The notes beneath the pieces were generated by a model. That model made no database searches and had not been told where the DNA came from. It was given only the letters and a program-made list of their open reading frames with translations. A stretch of DNA of 6,774 bases from Spirochaetes bacterium RBG_16_67_19 (GTDB lineage Bacteria > Spirochaetota > Spirochaetia > SZUA-6 > DRHE01), in contig MIBK01000044.1 of NCBI GenBank assembly GCA_001829505.1, positions 16,824 to 23,597 on the forward strand, given 5' to 3'. Both the position numbers and the translations under genes were made by a program. Below, piece after piece: positions 1 through 5,487 of the stretch (its first letter is position 1; each line of letters opens with the position of its first letter).

Positions 1-1375
1 GCCGGTCCTGCAGGTAGCGGTGGGCCTTGTCCACCTCCGGCACCAGGGCCAGGGCTTCGCCGTACTCCTTCTCCGCCCCGGCGGTATCGGCGCGGGCCAG
101 CAGCGCGTCACCGTCCTGGACGCGCTTGCGCAGCTCGGTGAGCAGGTTGGCCGCTGCCACCAGGGTGGTGGTGTCCGCCGAACCCTTGCGCATTTCGCCG
201 CGCACCAGGCTGGCCAGGGAGTCCACCACGAAGAACTCCACCTCGCGGCGCTGCTGGATGCCGGGCAGCGCCCCGATGGCCGGGTCGTTCAGGTACTGGC
301 GGATGCCCTCCAGGTTGGTCAGGGCCCGCTCCATCATGCTGGCCTGCATGTCCTGCTTCACCCGGTTGTAGAAGCCGATGAGCTGGCTAGAGGCCAGCTG
401 CTCCTTGTCGCGCTGCTCGGAAATCCGGGCCAGCTCCTGCCGCGCCTGCAGGCTTTCGGCCTCCAGGGTTTCGGCCCGGGCCGCGAGCTGGCTGCGCAGC
501 TCGTCCTCCCGCCGGCGCGATTCGCTCAGCACCTGCTGGCGCTCCTCGCCGGCCTTGGCCAGGCTGGCCTGGAACTCCTGCTGCATGGTCTTGAGGTTGT
601 TCTCGGTGGCCAGGCGCTCCTCCTCGGCCTGCCTCCGGAAGGCGTTCAACTGGGCCTGGAACTCGCCGGTCTTCTGCGCCTCCAGGGCCACCAGCCGGCG
701 GTTGATGTCGTCCTCGGAAACCCCCTGCCGGCGCAGACGCTGGCGCTCCTGCTCCAGGGCCGCCTCCATGCCCTGGCGCAGCTCCTGCTCCCGGGACGCC
801 ACCTTGGCGTCCATGTTGGCCACCAGGTCGCGGCGCTGCTCGTCGATCTCGGAAAGCTGGCCCTGGATCTGGGAGATCTCCCGGTTTTTGGCCAGCAGCT
901 TCTCCTCGGCTTCCTTCTTGAGCTGCTCGATCAGCTTGCCTTCGGCCGAGGTGATGGTGAGCGTCTCCTCCTTGAGGGTGGTCTCCCCGCGCTGAAAGAA
1001 GTAGTAGAGCACCAGCCCGCCCACCGCCAGCAGGGCCACGGCCACCAGGTTCACCAGCATCGGCATGAACACGCCCTTGCGCTCGGCGTGCAGCACGAAG
1101 GCGCCGGCGGTGAGCTTGTTCTCGCTGGCGGCCTTCTCGATTTCCTGGAGGATGTCCTTCTGATCTTCCTTGGAGATGCCGGAGTCCTCGTCGAATACGA
1201 TCTCCCCGCTCGCGCTGAGCTCGGCCGGCAGGCCGGCGGGTGAGCTCTCCACCGGCAGCAGGTCAGTGGGCTCCTCGGGGAGCGGGGGGCCGGCAAGGGC
1301 GCCGGTAGAAGCGCCGGCGGGCGCCGGCGGGCCGGCGTTGATCATGGCCTTGGCTTTCTCGAACAGACCGCTCAT
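1..1375 (-). CDS. Coiled-coil single-pass membrane protein of unknown function, C-terminus cut off by the window
   Basis: I do not recognise this family. The reading frame is open from an ATG at 1375 to the window edge, giving 458 residues without a stop. Residues 1-100 are rich in Ala, Pro, Gly and acidic residues and look mostly disordered. Residues about 102-127 form one strong transmembrane helix (FMPMLVNLVAVALLAVGG), preceded by Arg-Lys at 99-100, which suggests N-in/C-out topology. Residues about 133-335 are almost wholly Glu/Gln/Arg/Lys/Leu/Ala and are predicted to be a long coiled coil. A more globular part follows (about 330-415), and residues 425-458 resemble a TPR-type helical pair. 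The start overlaps the cyclase stop codon in ATGA, with GGA seven bases upstream, so translational coupling to the cyclase is likely. The inferred role is a scaffold or partner for the cyclase; this is not shown. Existence of the gene is well supported by the protein-like composition and the overlap. Confidence 0.85.
   Translation of the reverse strand, partial: MSGLFEKAKAMINAGPPAPAGASTGALAGPPLPEEPTDLLPVESSPAGLPAELSASGEIVFDEDSGISKEDQKDILQEIEKAASENKLTAGAFVLHAERKGVFMPMLVNLVAVALLAVGGLVLYYFFQRGETTLKEETLTITSAEGKLIEQLKKEAEEKLLAKNREISQIQGQLSEIDEQRRDLVANMDAKVASREQELRQGMEAALEQERQRLRRQGVSEDDINRRLVALEAQKTGEFQAQLNAFRRQAEEERLATENNLKTMQQEFQASLAKAGEERQQVLSESRRREDELRSQLAARAETLEAESLQARQELARISEQRDKEQLASSQLIGFYNRVKQDMQASMMERALTNLEGIRQYLNDPAIGALPGIQQRREVEFFVVDSLASLVRGEMRKGSADTTTLVAAANLLTELRKRVQDGDALLARADTAGAEKEYGEALALVPEVDKAHRYLQDR
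1311..1330. repeat. Perfect tandem decamer (two copies of GCGCCGGCGG)
   Basis: Two identical 10-base units lie head to tail and are followed by a partial third copy (GCCGGCG). They fall in the Pro/Ala/Gly-rich N-terminal part of the coiled-coil protein gene, around codons 15-22. Because the unit is not a multiple of three, gain or loss of one copy would shift the frame. Two copies may simply reflect G+C-rich low-complexity coding. Confidence 0.75.
1372..1375 (-). other. ATGA stop/start overlap between cyclase and coiled-coil genes
   Basis: On the minus strand the cyclase ends GAA CAC AAA TGA and the next gene begins ATG AGC GGT, so the four bases ATGA are shared. This arrangement usually means termination-reinitiation coupling and similar output of both proteins. 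It supports a shared transcript and probably a shared function. Confidence 0.9.
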
Positions 1376-3030
1376 TTGTGTTCCATGACAGTCACGCCGT
1401 CCCAATCCTTGGCCGGCGGGTTCTGCAGAAAGTTCCGGCAGCGCCCCTCCAGGAGGCCGGCGGCGTAGTCCTGGGGCAGGAGGTGCTGCACCTTCTGGAA
1501 GCTTTCGGCCGCGGCCTGGAAGTCACGGTGGTAGTACATCTCCATGGCCCCGTTGTGCAGGGCCCAGGCCTCGGACTCCGCGTCGTTGAGCTTCCGGCGG
1601 GCCGTATAGATCTTGACCCCCTGTTTCTTGCCCTTGACCGCCACGCTGTCGATCAGCCGGAAAGGCACCTTGTCCCCCACCCGGGTCTGCAGCCCTTCGG
1701 AAATCAGCAGGGGCTGGCGATACTCCTTGGTCAGGCCCTCCAGCCGGGAGGCCAGGTTCACCATGTCGCCGATGATCGTGTAGTTCATCTTGGTGTCGGT
1801 GCCGATGTTGCCCACCGTGACCACCCCATAGTTGATCCCGATCCCGATGCGCCACTCCGGCTTGCCCAGGCTGGCCTGGTTGGCGTTGAAGCTGGCCAGG
1901 GCTTCGTCCATCTCGATGCCGGCCAGCACCGATTGCAGGGCGTCGTCCTCGTGCTTCACCGGGGCGCCGAAAAAGGCCATGATCGCGTCGCCGATATACT
2001 TGTCGACCGTGCCCTTGCGCTCCTGGATGATCTTCACCATCACGGAGAAATAGCGGTTCAGGTTGCTCACCAGGTCGTCCGGGGCCATCTTCTCGGAAAT
2101 GCTGGTGAAGCTGCGGATGTCGGAGAACAGCACCGACAGCACCCGGTTGTCCCCGACCAGCATGGCTTCGGGGTTCTTGAAGAACTGGTCGATCACCTCC
2201 CCGGGCACGTATTTCTGGAAGATGTTGCGGATCTTGTACTCGCGGTTCTTGGCCAGCGCCGCCTTGAAGGCGTAGCGCTTGATGTCGTTGTAGGCCTTCT
2301 CCAGCTGTCCGACCATGAGGTTGAAGGTATGGGCCAGCTTGCCGATCTCGTCGTGGTATTCCACGGCCACCCGGTTGGACAGGTCGCCGGTGCGGATGAT
2401 CTTCTCCATGGTGCCGACCACCTTGGTCAGCGGCCGGGTCAGGTAGTTGGCGAACAGCATGATCAGCACGACCCCGGCCAGGATGGCCCCGCCCAGGATG
2501 TAGAGGGTGCGCGTGGTGATCTGGCTGACCCGGCTGTAGAAGGTGGCCCGCTGCTCGCTCACCACCAGGTACCAGCCGAAGGGCTCGAACCAGAAGCCCT
2601 TGACCACCCGGTCCGCCCCGCCGATGCGCGGGGTGGCCAGCTCCCGCTTGCGCCCGGCGGCCAGCGCCGCCAGGGCGGCCTTCTCCCCGGGCCGGACCTC
2701 CAGCTCGCCGGTCTGCATGGCCAGCTCCCCCTGGGCGTCCAGGGCGAAGATCACCTCCGTCGGGCTGCGCACGATGCTGGCCGCGTAACTCTCGATGGCC
2801 GCCTGGGTGGCGGCCACCATGGCGGGATTCTCGGTGAAGTTGTTCTCCACCAGCAGGCCCCACTGGCCGGCGGCGTACTTCTCCAGCTCCACGGCCTTGA
2901 AGCCCAGGAACTCCTTGGCCACCCCGGTGATGGCGTTGGTGGCCGAAAAGAAGGAGGAGGCCCCCGTCAGCAGCAGGGTCGTGATGATCAGGGGCAGTAC
3001 TACCAGTATGATCTTGGCACGGATGCCCAT
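1372..3030 (-). CDS. Membrane-bound class III adenylate cyclase with extracytoplasmic Cache-like sensor, HAMP and cyclase domains
   Basis: This 552-residue enzyme is predicted to convert ATP to cyclic AMP at the inner face of the cytoplasmic membrane. The layout is: TM helix about 7-27; extracytoplasmic sensor 28-175, ending in a Cache-like GWYLVVSEQ stretch; TM helix about 176-196; HAMP linker about 197-250; cyclase domain about 295-480; and a TPR-like tail 484-530 ending in PPAKDWDGV, a tail type seen on other bacterial class III cyclases. The catalytic residues are complete: metal-binding Asp304 (LFSDIRSFT) and Asp348 (KYIGDAIMA), adenine-specifying Lys344 and Thr418 (NYTIIGD), and transition-state Asn425 and Arg429 (VNLASRLE). 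The Lys/Thr pair is the class IIIb pattern and argues for ATP rather than GTP. The start is ATG at 3030 with a modest purine stretch (AAGAGA) upstream, directly before the first TM helix. It has its own predicted promoter and a gene overlapping its stop. The signal sensed cannot be read from the sequence. Confidence 0.95.
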   Translation of the reverse strand: MGIRAKIILVVLPLIITTLLLTGASSFFSATNAITGVAKEFLGFKAVELEKYAAGQWGLLVENNFTENPAMVAATQAAIESYAASIVRSPTEVIFALDAQGELAMQTGELEVRPGEKAALAALAAGRKRELATPRIGGADRVVKGFWFEPFGWYLVVSEQRATFYSRVSQITTRTLYILGGAILAGVVLIMLFANYLTRPLTKVVGTMEKIIRTGDLSNRVAVEYHDEIGKLAHTFNLMVGQLEKAYNDIKRYAFKAALAKNREYKIRNIFQKYVPGEVIDQFFKNPEAMLVGDNRVLSVLFSDIRSFTSISEKMAPDDLVSNLNRYFSVMVKIIQERKGTVDKYIGDAIMAFFGAPVKHEDDALQSVLAGIEMDEALASFNANQASLGKPEWRIGIGINYGVVTVGNIGTDTKMNYTIIGDMVNLASRLEGLTKEYRQPLLISEGLQTRVGDKVPFRLIDSVAVKGKKQGVKIYTARRKLNDAESEAWALHNGAMEMYYHRDFQAAAESFQKVQHLLPQDYAAGLLEGRCRNFLQNPPAKDWDGVTVMEHK

Positions 3031-3069
3031 GCGTTTCTCTTATCGGAGCGCCAGGCTATTAACTCTACT

Positions 3070-3098
3070 ACTATAGCCCGCTTGGCGGAAAATCACAA
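3070..3098 (-). promoter_or_regulatory. Predicted sigma-70 type promoter for the adenylate cyclase gene
   Basis: On the minus strand, TTGTGA (3093-3098) is separated by exactly 17 bases from TATAGT (3070-3075). This gives 4/6 and 5/6 matches to the consensus with ideal spacing. Transcription would begin near 3062-3064, leaving a leader of about 32 bases before the ATG at 3030. The 74-base gap (3031-3104) is visibly more A+T-rich than its surroundings. The promoter would let the cyclase and coiled-coil genes be expressed apart from the upstream DAHP synthase gene, although read-through is not excluded because no terminator is visible. Confidence 0.6.
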
Positions 3099-3108
3099 CG
3101 AAAATCAC
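3088..3108. repeat. Direct repeat GAAAATCAC x2, 12-base period, at the cyclase promoter
   Basis: GAAAATCAC occurs at 3088-3096 and again at 3100-3108, separated by AAC. The first copy overlaps the -35 box of the predicted cyclase promoter (3093-3098). The second lies just upstream of that box and contains the DAHP synthase stop codon (3105-3107). Paired direct repeats about one helical turn apart next to a -35 box are typical of activator sites bound by tandem dimers, for example OmpR-type regulators. The binding protein is unknown, and the regulatory role is inferred. Confidence 0.5.
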
Positions 3109-4151
3109 GCCTCGTGGGCCTGGTAGGCCTGTTCCAGCAGCCGCTCGGTGGTCTCCCAGCCGATGCAGGGGTCCGTTACGGAGACCCCGTACTCCAGCTG
3201 GCGGGGGTCCGCAGGGATGGGCTGCCGGCCCTCCTTCAGGTTGCTCTCCAGCATGAAGCCGATCAGCTCCCGGCAGCCCGAACGGCGGGTGGCCAGCAGG
3301 CTGGCCAGGACCTCTTCCTGCCGCGCCGGCTGCTTCTCGGAGTTGCCATGGCTGCAGTCCACCATGATGGCCGGGTCGAAGCCCGCTTCCTTCAGCAGCT
3401 CCGAGGCGTACACGACGTCCGGCTTGCGGTAATTGGCGCCGGTGCGGCTGCCGCGCAGGATGATGTGGGTGTCCTCGTTGCCCGCCGTTTCCAGCAGGCT
3501 GGTCTGGCCCCGCGGGTCGATGCCGATGAAGTGGTGCGGCTGGCGCGCCGCGGCCATGGCCTCCACGGCGATCTGCAGGTTGCCGTCGGTGGAGTTCTTG
3601 AAGCCCACCGGCATGGAAAGCCCGCTGACCATGTTGCGGTGCGTCTGGCTCTCGGTGGTGCGCGCCCCGATAGCCGCCCAGCCGATCAGATCGGCGATGT
3701 ACTGCGGCACGATGGGGTCCAGCATTTCGGTTCCCGCCCCCAGGCCCAGACCGGCGATCTCCAGCAGCAGCCGGCGGGCCAGCTCCAGCCCGGCGCCGAT
3801 GTCGTAGGTGCCGTTGAGCCGCGGGTCGATGATCAGGCCGCGCCAGCCCAGGCTGGTGCGCGGCTTCTCGAAGTACACGCGCATGACGATGTGCAGCCTG
3901 GCCGCGTAGCGCTTCTGCAGGGCCTTCAGGCGGCGGGCGTAGTCCAGGGCCGCCTGGGAGTCGTGGATCGAACAGGGCCCTACTACCGCCAGCAGGCGGG
4001 TGTCCTGGTGGCCCAGGATCCCGCGGATGGCCTCCCGGCATTCCACCACCGCGGCCGCGGCTTTCTCGCTCAGGGGAAGGCGATCGACCAGCTCCTGGGG
4101 GCTGATCAGGGGAGAAATCGAGCGGATCCGTAGGTCGCTGGTCCTCTGCAC
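3105..4151 (-). CDS. aroF: 3-deoxy-D-arabino-heptulosonate-7-phosphate (DAHP) synthase, class I
   Basis: The enzyme condenses phosphoenolpyruvate and erythrose 4-phosphate to DAHP, the first step of the shikimate pathway to aromatic amino acids, in the cytosol. At 348 residues it has the usual length of the E. coli AroF/AroG/AroH family. Metal ligands are present as Cys60 (VVGPCSIHD), His268 (DCSHGNS), Glu302 (ESNLKEG) and Asp327 (SVTDPCIGWE). Substrate-binding residues are Arg91, Lys96 (FEKPRTSLGWRG), Arg164 (GARTTESQ), Lys185 (VGFKNSTDG) and Arg233 (ILRGSR). Gly210, where E. coli AroG has Ser211, and the VDCSHGNS segment resemble the tyrosine-sensitive AroF type; feedback specificity is therefore only a guess. 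The start is GTG at 4149-4151: GGAG lies six bases upstream, no in-frame ATG occurs before residue 90, and an in-frame TAG lies upstream. The symbol is given for the family; aroG would be equally defensible. Confidence 0.97.
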   Translation of the reverse strand: MQRTSDLRIRSISPLISPQELVDRLPLSEKAAAAVVECREAIRGILGHQDTRLLAVVGPCSIHDSQAALDYARRLKALQKRYAARLHIVMRVYFEKPRTSLGWRGLIIDPRLNGTYDIGAGLELARRLLLEIAGLGLGAGTEMLDPIVPQYIADLIGWAAIGARTTESQTHRNMVSGLSMPVGFKNSTDGNLQIAVEAMAAARQPHHFIGIDPRGQTSLLETAGNEDTHIILRGSRTGANYRKPDVVYASELLKEAGFDPAIMVDCSHGNSEKQPARQEEVLASLLATRRSGCRELIGFMLESNLKEGRQPIPADPRQLEYGVSVTDPCIGWETTERLLEQAYQAHEA

Positions 4152-4156
4152 GCGCT

Positions 4157-4166
4157 GCTCCGGAGC
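4157..4166. promoter_or_regulatory. Ribosome binding site of the DAHP synthase gene inside a 10-base palindrome
   Basis: GGAG (minus strand, 4158-4161) sits six bases before the GTG start and decides that start. It is embedded in the perfect palindrome GCTCCGGAGC. The predicted transcription start (about 4160-4162) also falls here, so the palindrome could be a small operator; that is inference only. A loopless 10-base palindrome can occur by chance in such G+C-rich DNA. Confidence 0.5.
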
Positions 4167-4167
4167 C

Positions 4168-4196
4168 AGTATTCCATTTTCGCTCCCCCGTGTACA
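4168..4196 (-). promoter_or_regulatory. Predicted leftward promoter for the DAHP synthase gene
   Basis: Minus strand: TGTACA (4191-4196), a 17-base spacer, then AATACT (4168-4173), each a 4/6 match to the consensus. The transcription start would lie near 4161, giving a very short leader of about ten bases that contains the GGAG ribosome binding site. The match is moderate. The -35 box is shared with the opposite promoter. Confidence 0.4.
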
Positions 4197-4218
4197 GGCC
4201 CGCGAATTGTGCTACGAT
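4191..4218 (+). promoter_or_regulatory. Predicted rightward extended -10 promoter for the lipoprotein gene, possibly leaderless
   Basis: Plus strand: TGTACA (4191-4196), a 16-base spacer, then TACGAT (4213-4218), preceded by TG at 4210-4211 in the extended -10 arrangement (TGCTACGAT). The expected start point, about seven bases downstream, coincides with the A of the lipoprotein ATG at 4225. Only AGG ending two bases before the ATG could serve as a Shine-Dalgarno, and that is too close. A leaderless mRNA is therefore plausible. Confidence 0.45.
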
Positions 4219-4224
4219 CCAGGC

Positions 4225-5478
4225 ATGAGAGCAGCGCCCGTCCCGTCTTTCCTCGCCGCGGCCGCCCTGGCCGCCAGCCTGAGCTCCTGCCTGAGCTTCC
4301 AGGACAACATGCTGAACGCCCAGCGGACCGCGGCCTCGCTGAACGCGGCCCAGCGCGACACAGCCGATGAGCTCTACAACGCGGGGGAGTACCAGGAGGC
4401 GATCGCCGCCTACGGCCAGGTGCTGGCGGCCGACCCCCAGGACTCCTACGCCTACGGGCAGCGCGGGGACTGCTACCGCCTGCTGTCCCGGTACGACGAG
4501 GCGATCGCTGACTTCTCGCGGGCCCTCGAGCTGAACCCCGAGAACTCCTGGGCCCTGGCCCACCGCGGGGAGTGCTACCGGGCCAAGGAGCAGTACGAAC
4601 GGGCCCTGGAGGACCTGGACCGCTCCCTGTCGATGGAGCCGGACTTCGCCTGGGCCCTGGCCAGCCGGGCCGATGCCCTGCGCATGCTGGAGCGCTACGA
4701 CCGGGCACTGGCGGACTTCTCCCGCGCCGTCGAGCTGGACCCCGACTACCAGTGGGCCCTGGCCCGGCGGGGCGAAGCCTACCGCATGACCGCCGACTAC
4801 CCCCGCGCCCTGGCGGACCTGAGCCGGGCCGTCGAGCTGGCCCCCGGCGATTCCTATCCCTACGCCAGCCGGGGCCAGGTATTCCGGGAAATGGGCGAGC
4901 TGGACAAAGCCCTGGCCGACTTCGACAAGGCCATCGAAATCGACCCGGAGTACAAATGGGCCAAGGACCGCCGCACCGAGCTGTACGCCGAGCTGGCCGG
5001 GACCGGCGAGGAGCCTGCCGGCCGTGGCGCCGCTGGCTCCGCCGCCGGCGCCACGGGCGCCGCCGCCGCGCGGCCTGCGGGGCCCCTGCCCCTGATCACC
5101 GTCCTGGACTTTTCGATCGAGAACATCCCCAAGTCGGACGGCAGGCTGATCGTGGACCTGGTCTTCAGCGCCCTGGTCTCGGCGCGCAAGTACCGCGTTC
5201 TGGACCGCGGGCAGCGGGACAACATCCTCAAGGAGGTGGAGTTCTCGCTGTCCCTATGCGCGGACGAGAAATGCCAGCTGGAGATCGGCCGCCTGCTGGC
5301 CGCGGACCGGATCGTGGTGGGCAGCCTGGGCAAGGTGGGCCAGCGTTACATCCTGAACGCCAAGATGCTGGACGTGCGCACCGGGGAAGCCCTGTCCACC
5401 GCCTACAAGCTGTTCGGCACCATCGAGGAGCTGGTCGACGGGGCGGAAGAAGTGGCCCTGACCCTGGGCGAGGGCTGA
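4225..5478 (+). CDS. TPR-repeat lipoprotein with C-terminal CsgG-like domain
   Basis: The protein has 417 residues. A short signal peptide (1-21) ends in a lipobox, Leu-Ser-Ser-Cys, with Cys22 as the lipidated residue, so it is exported and probably anchored in an outer or inner membrane leaflet facing the periplasm. Six consecutive 34-residue TPR units span about 43-245 with the usual Ala/Gly-Tyr-Pro signature (for example YDEAIADFSRALELNP). An Ala/Gly/Pro-rich linker (about 256-288) leads to a CsgG-like domain (289-415) beginning ITVLDFSIEN and containing a Cys345/Cys350 pair (CADEKC), then EIGRLLAADRIVVGSLGKVG and LDVRTGE. In related proteins such domains build or serve envelope assemblies; this one's cargo or partner is unknown. 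The start is fixed by the signal peptide at ATG 4225, although no good Shine-Dalgarno precedes it. The glycosidase gene follows after nine bases, suggesting an operon. Domain assignment is confident; function is not. Confidence 0.92.
   Translation: MRAAPVPSFLAAAALAASLSSCLSFQDNMLNAQRTAASLNAAQRDTADELYNAGEYQEAIAAYGQVLAADPQDSYAYGQRGDCYRLLSRYDEAIADFSRALELNPENSWALAHRGECYRAKEQYERALEDLDRSLSMEPDFAWALASRADALRMLERYDRALADFSRAVELDPDYQWALARRGEAYRMTADYPRALADLSRAVELAPGDSYPYASRGQVFREMGELDKALADFDKAIEIDPEYKWAKDRRTELYAELAGTGEEPAGRGAAGSAAGATGAAAARPAGPLPLITVLDFSIENIPKSDGRLIVDLVFSALVSARKYRVLDRGQRDNILKEVEFSLSLCADEKCQLEIGRLLAADRIVVGSLGKVGQRYILNAKMLDVRTGEALSTAYKLFGTIEELVDGAEEVALTLGEG
4447..4965 (+). repeat. 102-bp repeat units encoding the TPR array
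   Basis: The TPR units keep DNA-level identity as well as protein similarity. TGGGCCCTGGCC occurs exactly at 4549, 4651 and 4753, each 102 bases apart, and TGGGCC recurs in register at 4957. This fits amplification of a 34-codon unit or homogenisation between units. The boundaries given are approximate. Confidence 0.7.
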
Positions 5479-5487
5479 GATCGGGCA

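Noticed and set aside
20..1243. 407-codon plus-strand frame opposite the coiled-coil gene
   Set aside because: It is rich in Leu/Gly/Gln/His, as expected from the reverse complement of a Glu/Gln/Leu/Ala-rich coiled coil. The coiled-coil frame is coupled to the cyclase and has a credible TM helix.
3078..3088. CCGC-TTG-GCGG inverted repeat as a terminator after the DAHP synthase gene
   Set aside because: The stem is only four base pairs, no T-tract follows it in the direction of transcription, and it lies within the spacer of the predicted cyclase promoter.
3082..3097. CRP-type cAMP receptor site (TGTGA half-site) at the cyclase promoter
   Set aside because: The second half-site after six bases reads GCCAA, a poor match to TCACA, so a symmetric site is not supported. 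The direct repeat describes the same bases better.
1378..3126. Long open frame (582 codons) on the plus strand, opposite the cyclase gene
   Set aside because: Its composition (runs of His, Gln, Gly, Val, Leu) mirrors G+C-rich codons of the cyclase read in reverse, and it shows no family motif. The cyclase on the other strand has every catalytic residue.
4106..4177. ATG at 4175-4177 (minus) as an upstream start for the DAHP synthase
   Set aside because: It is out of frame with the enzyme; the frame it opens is an Arg/Pro/Ser-rich shadow. The GTG at 4149-4151 has a well-spaced GGAG.
4207..4209. TTG as an upstream start for the lipoprotein
   Set aside because: It would add Leu-Cys-Tyr-Asp-Pro-Gly before a normal signal peptide and would overlap the predicted -10 box; ATG at 4225 fits far better.
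3040..4563. 507-codon minus-strand frame covering the DAHP synthase region in another frame
   Set aside because: The low-complexity Gly/Pro/Arg/Ala product crosses the divergent promoter region and the lipoprotein gene; the DAHP synthase frame is unambiguous.
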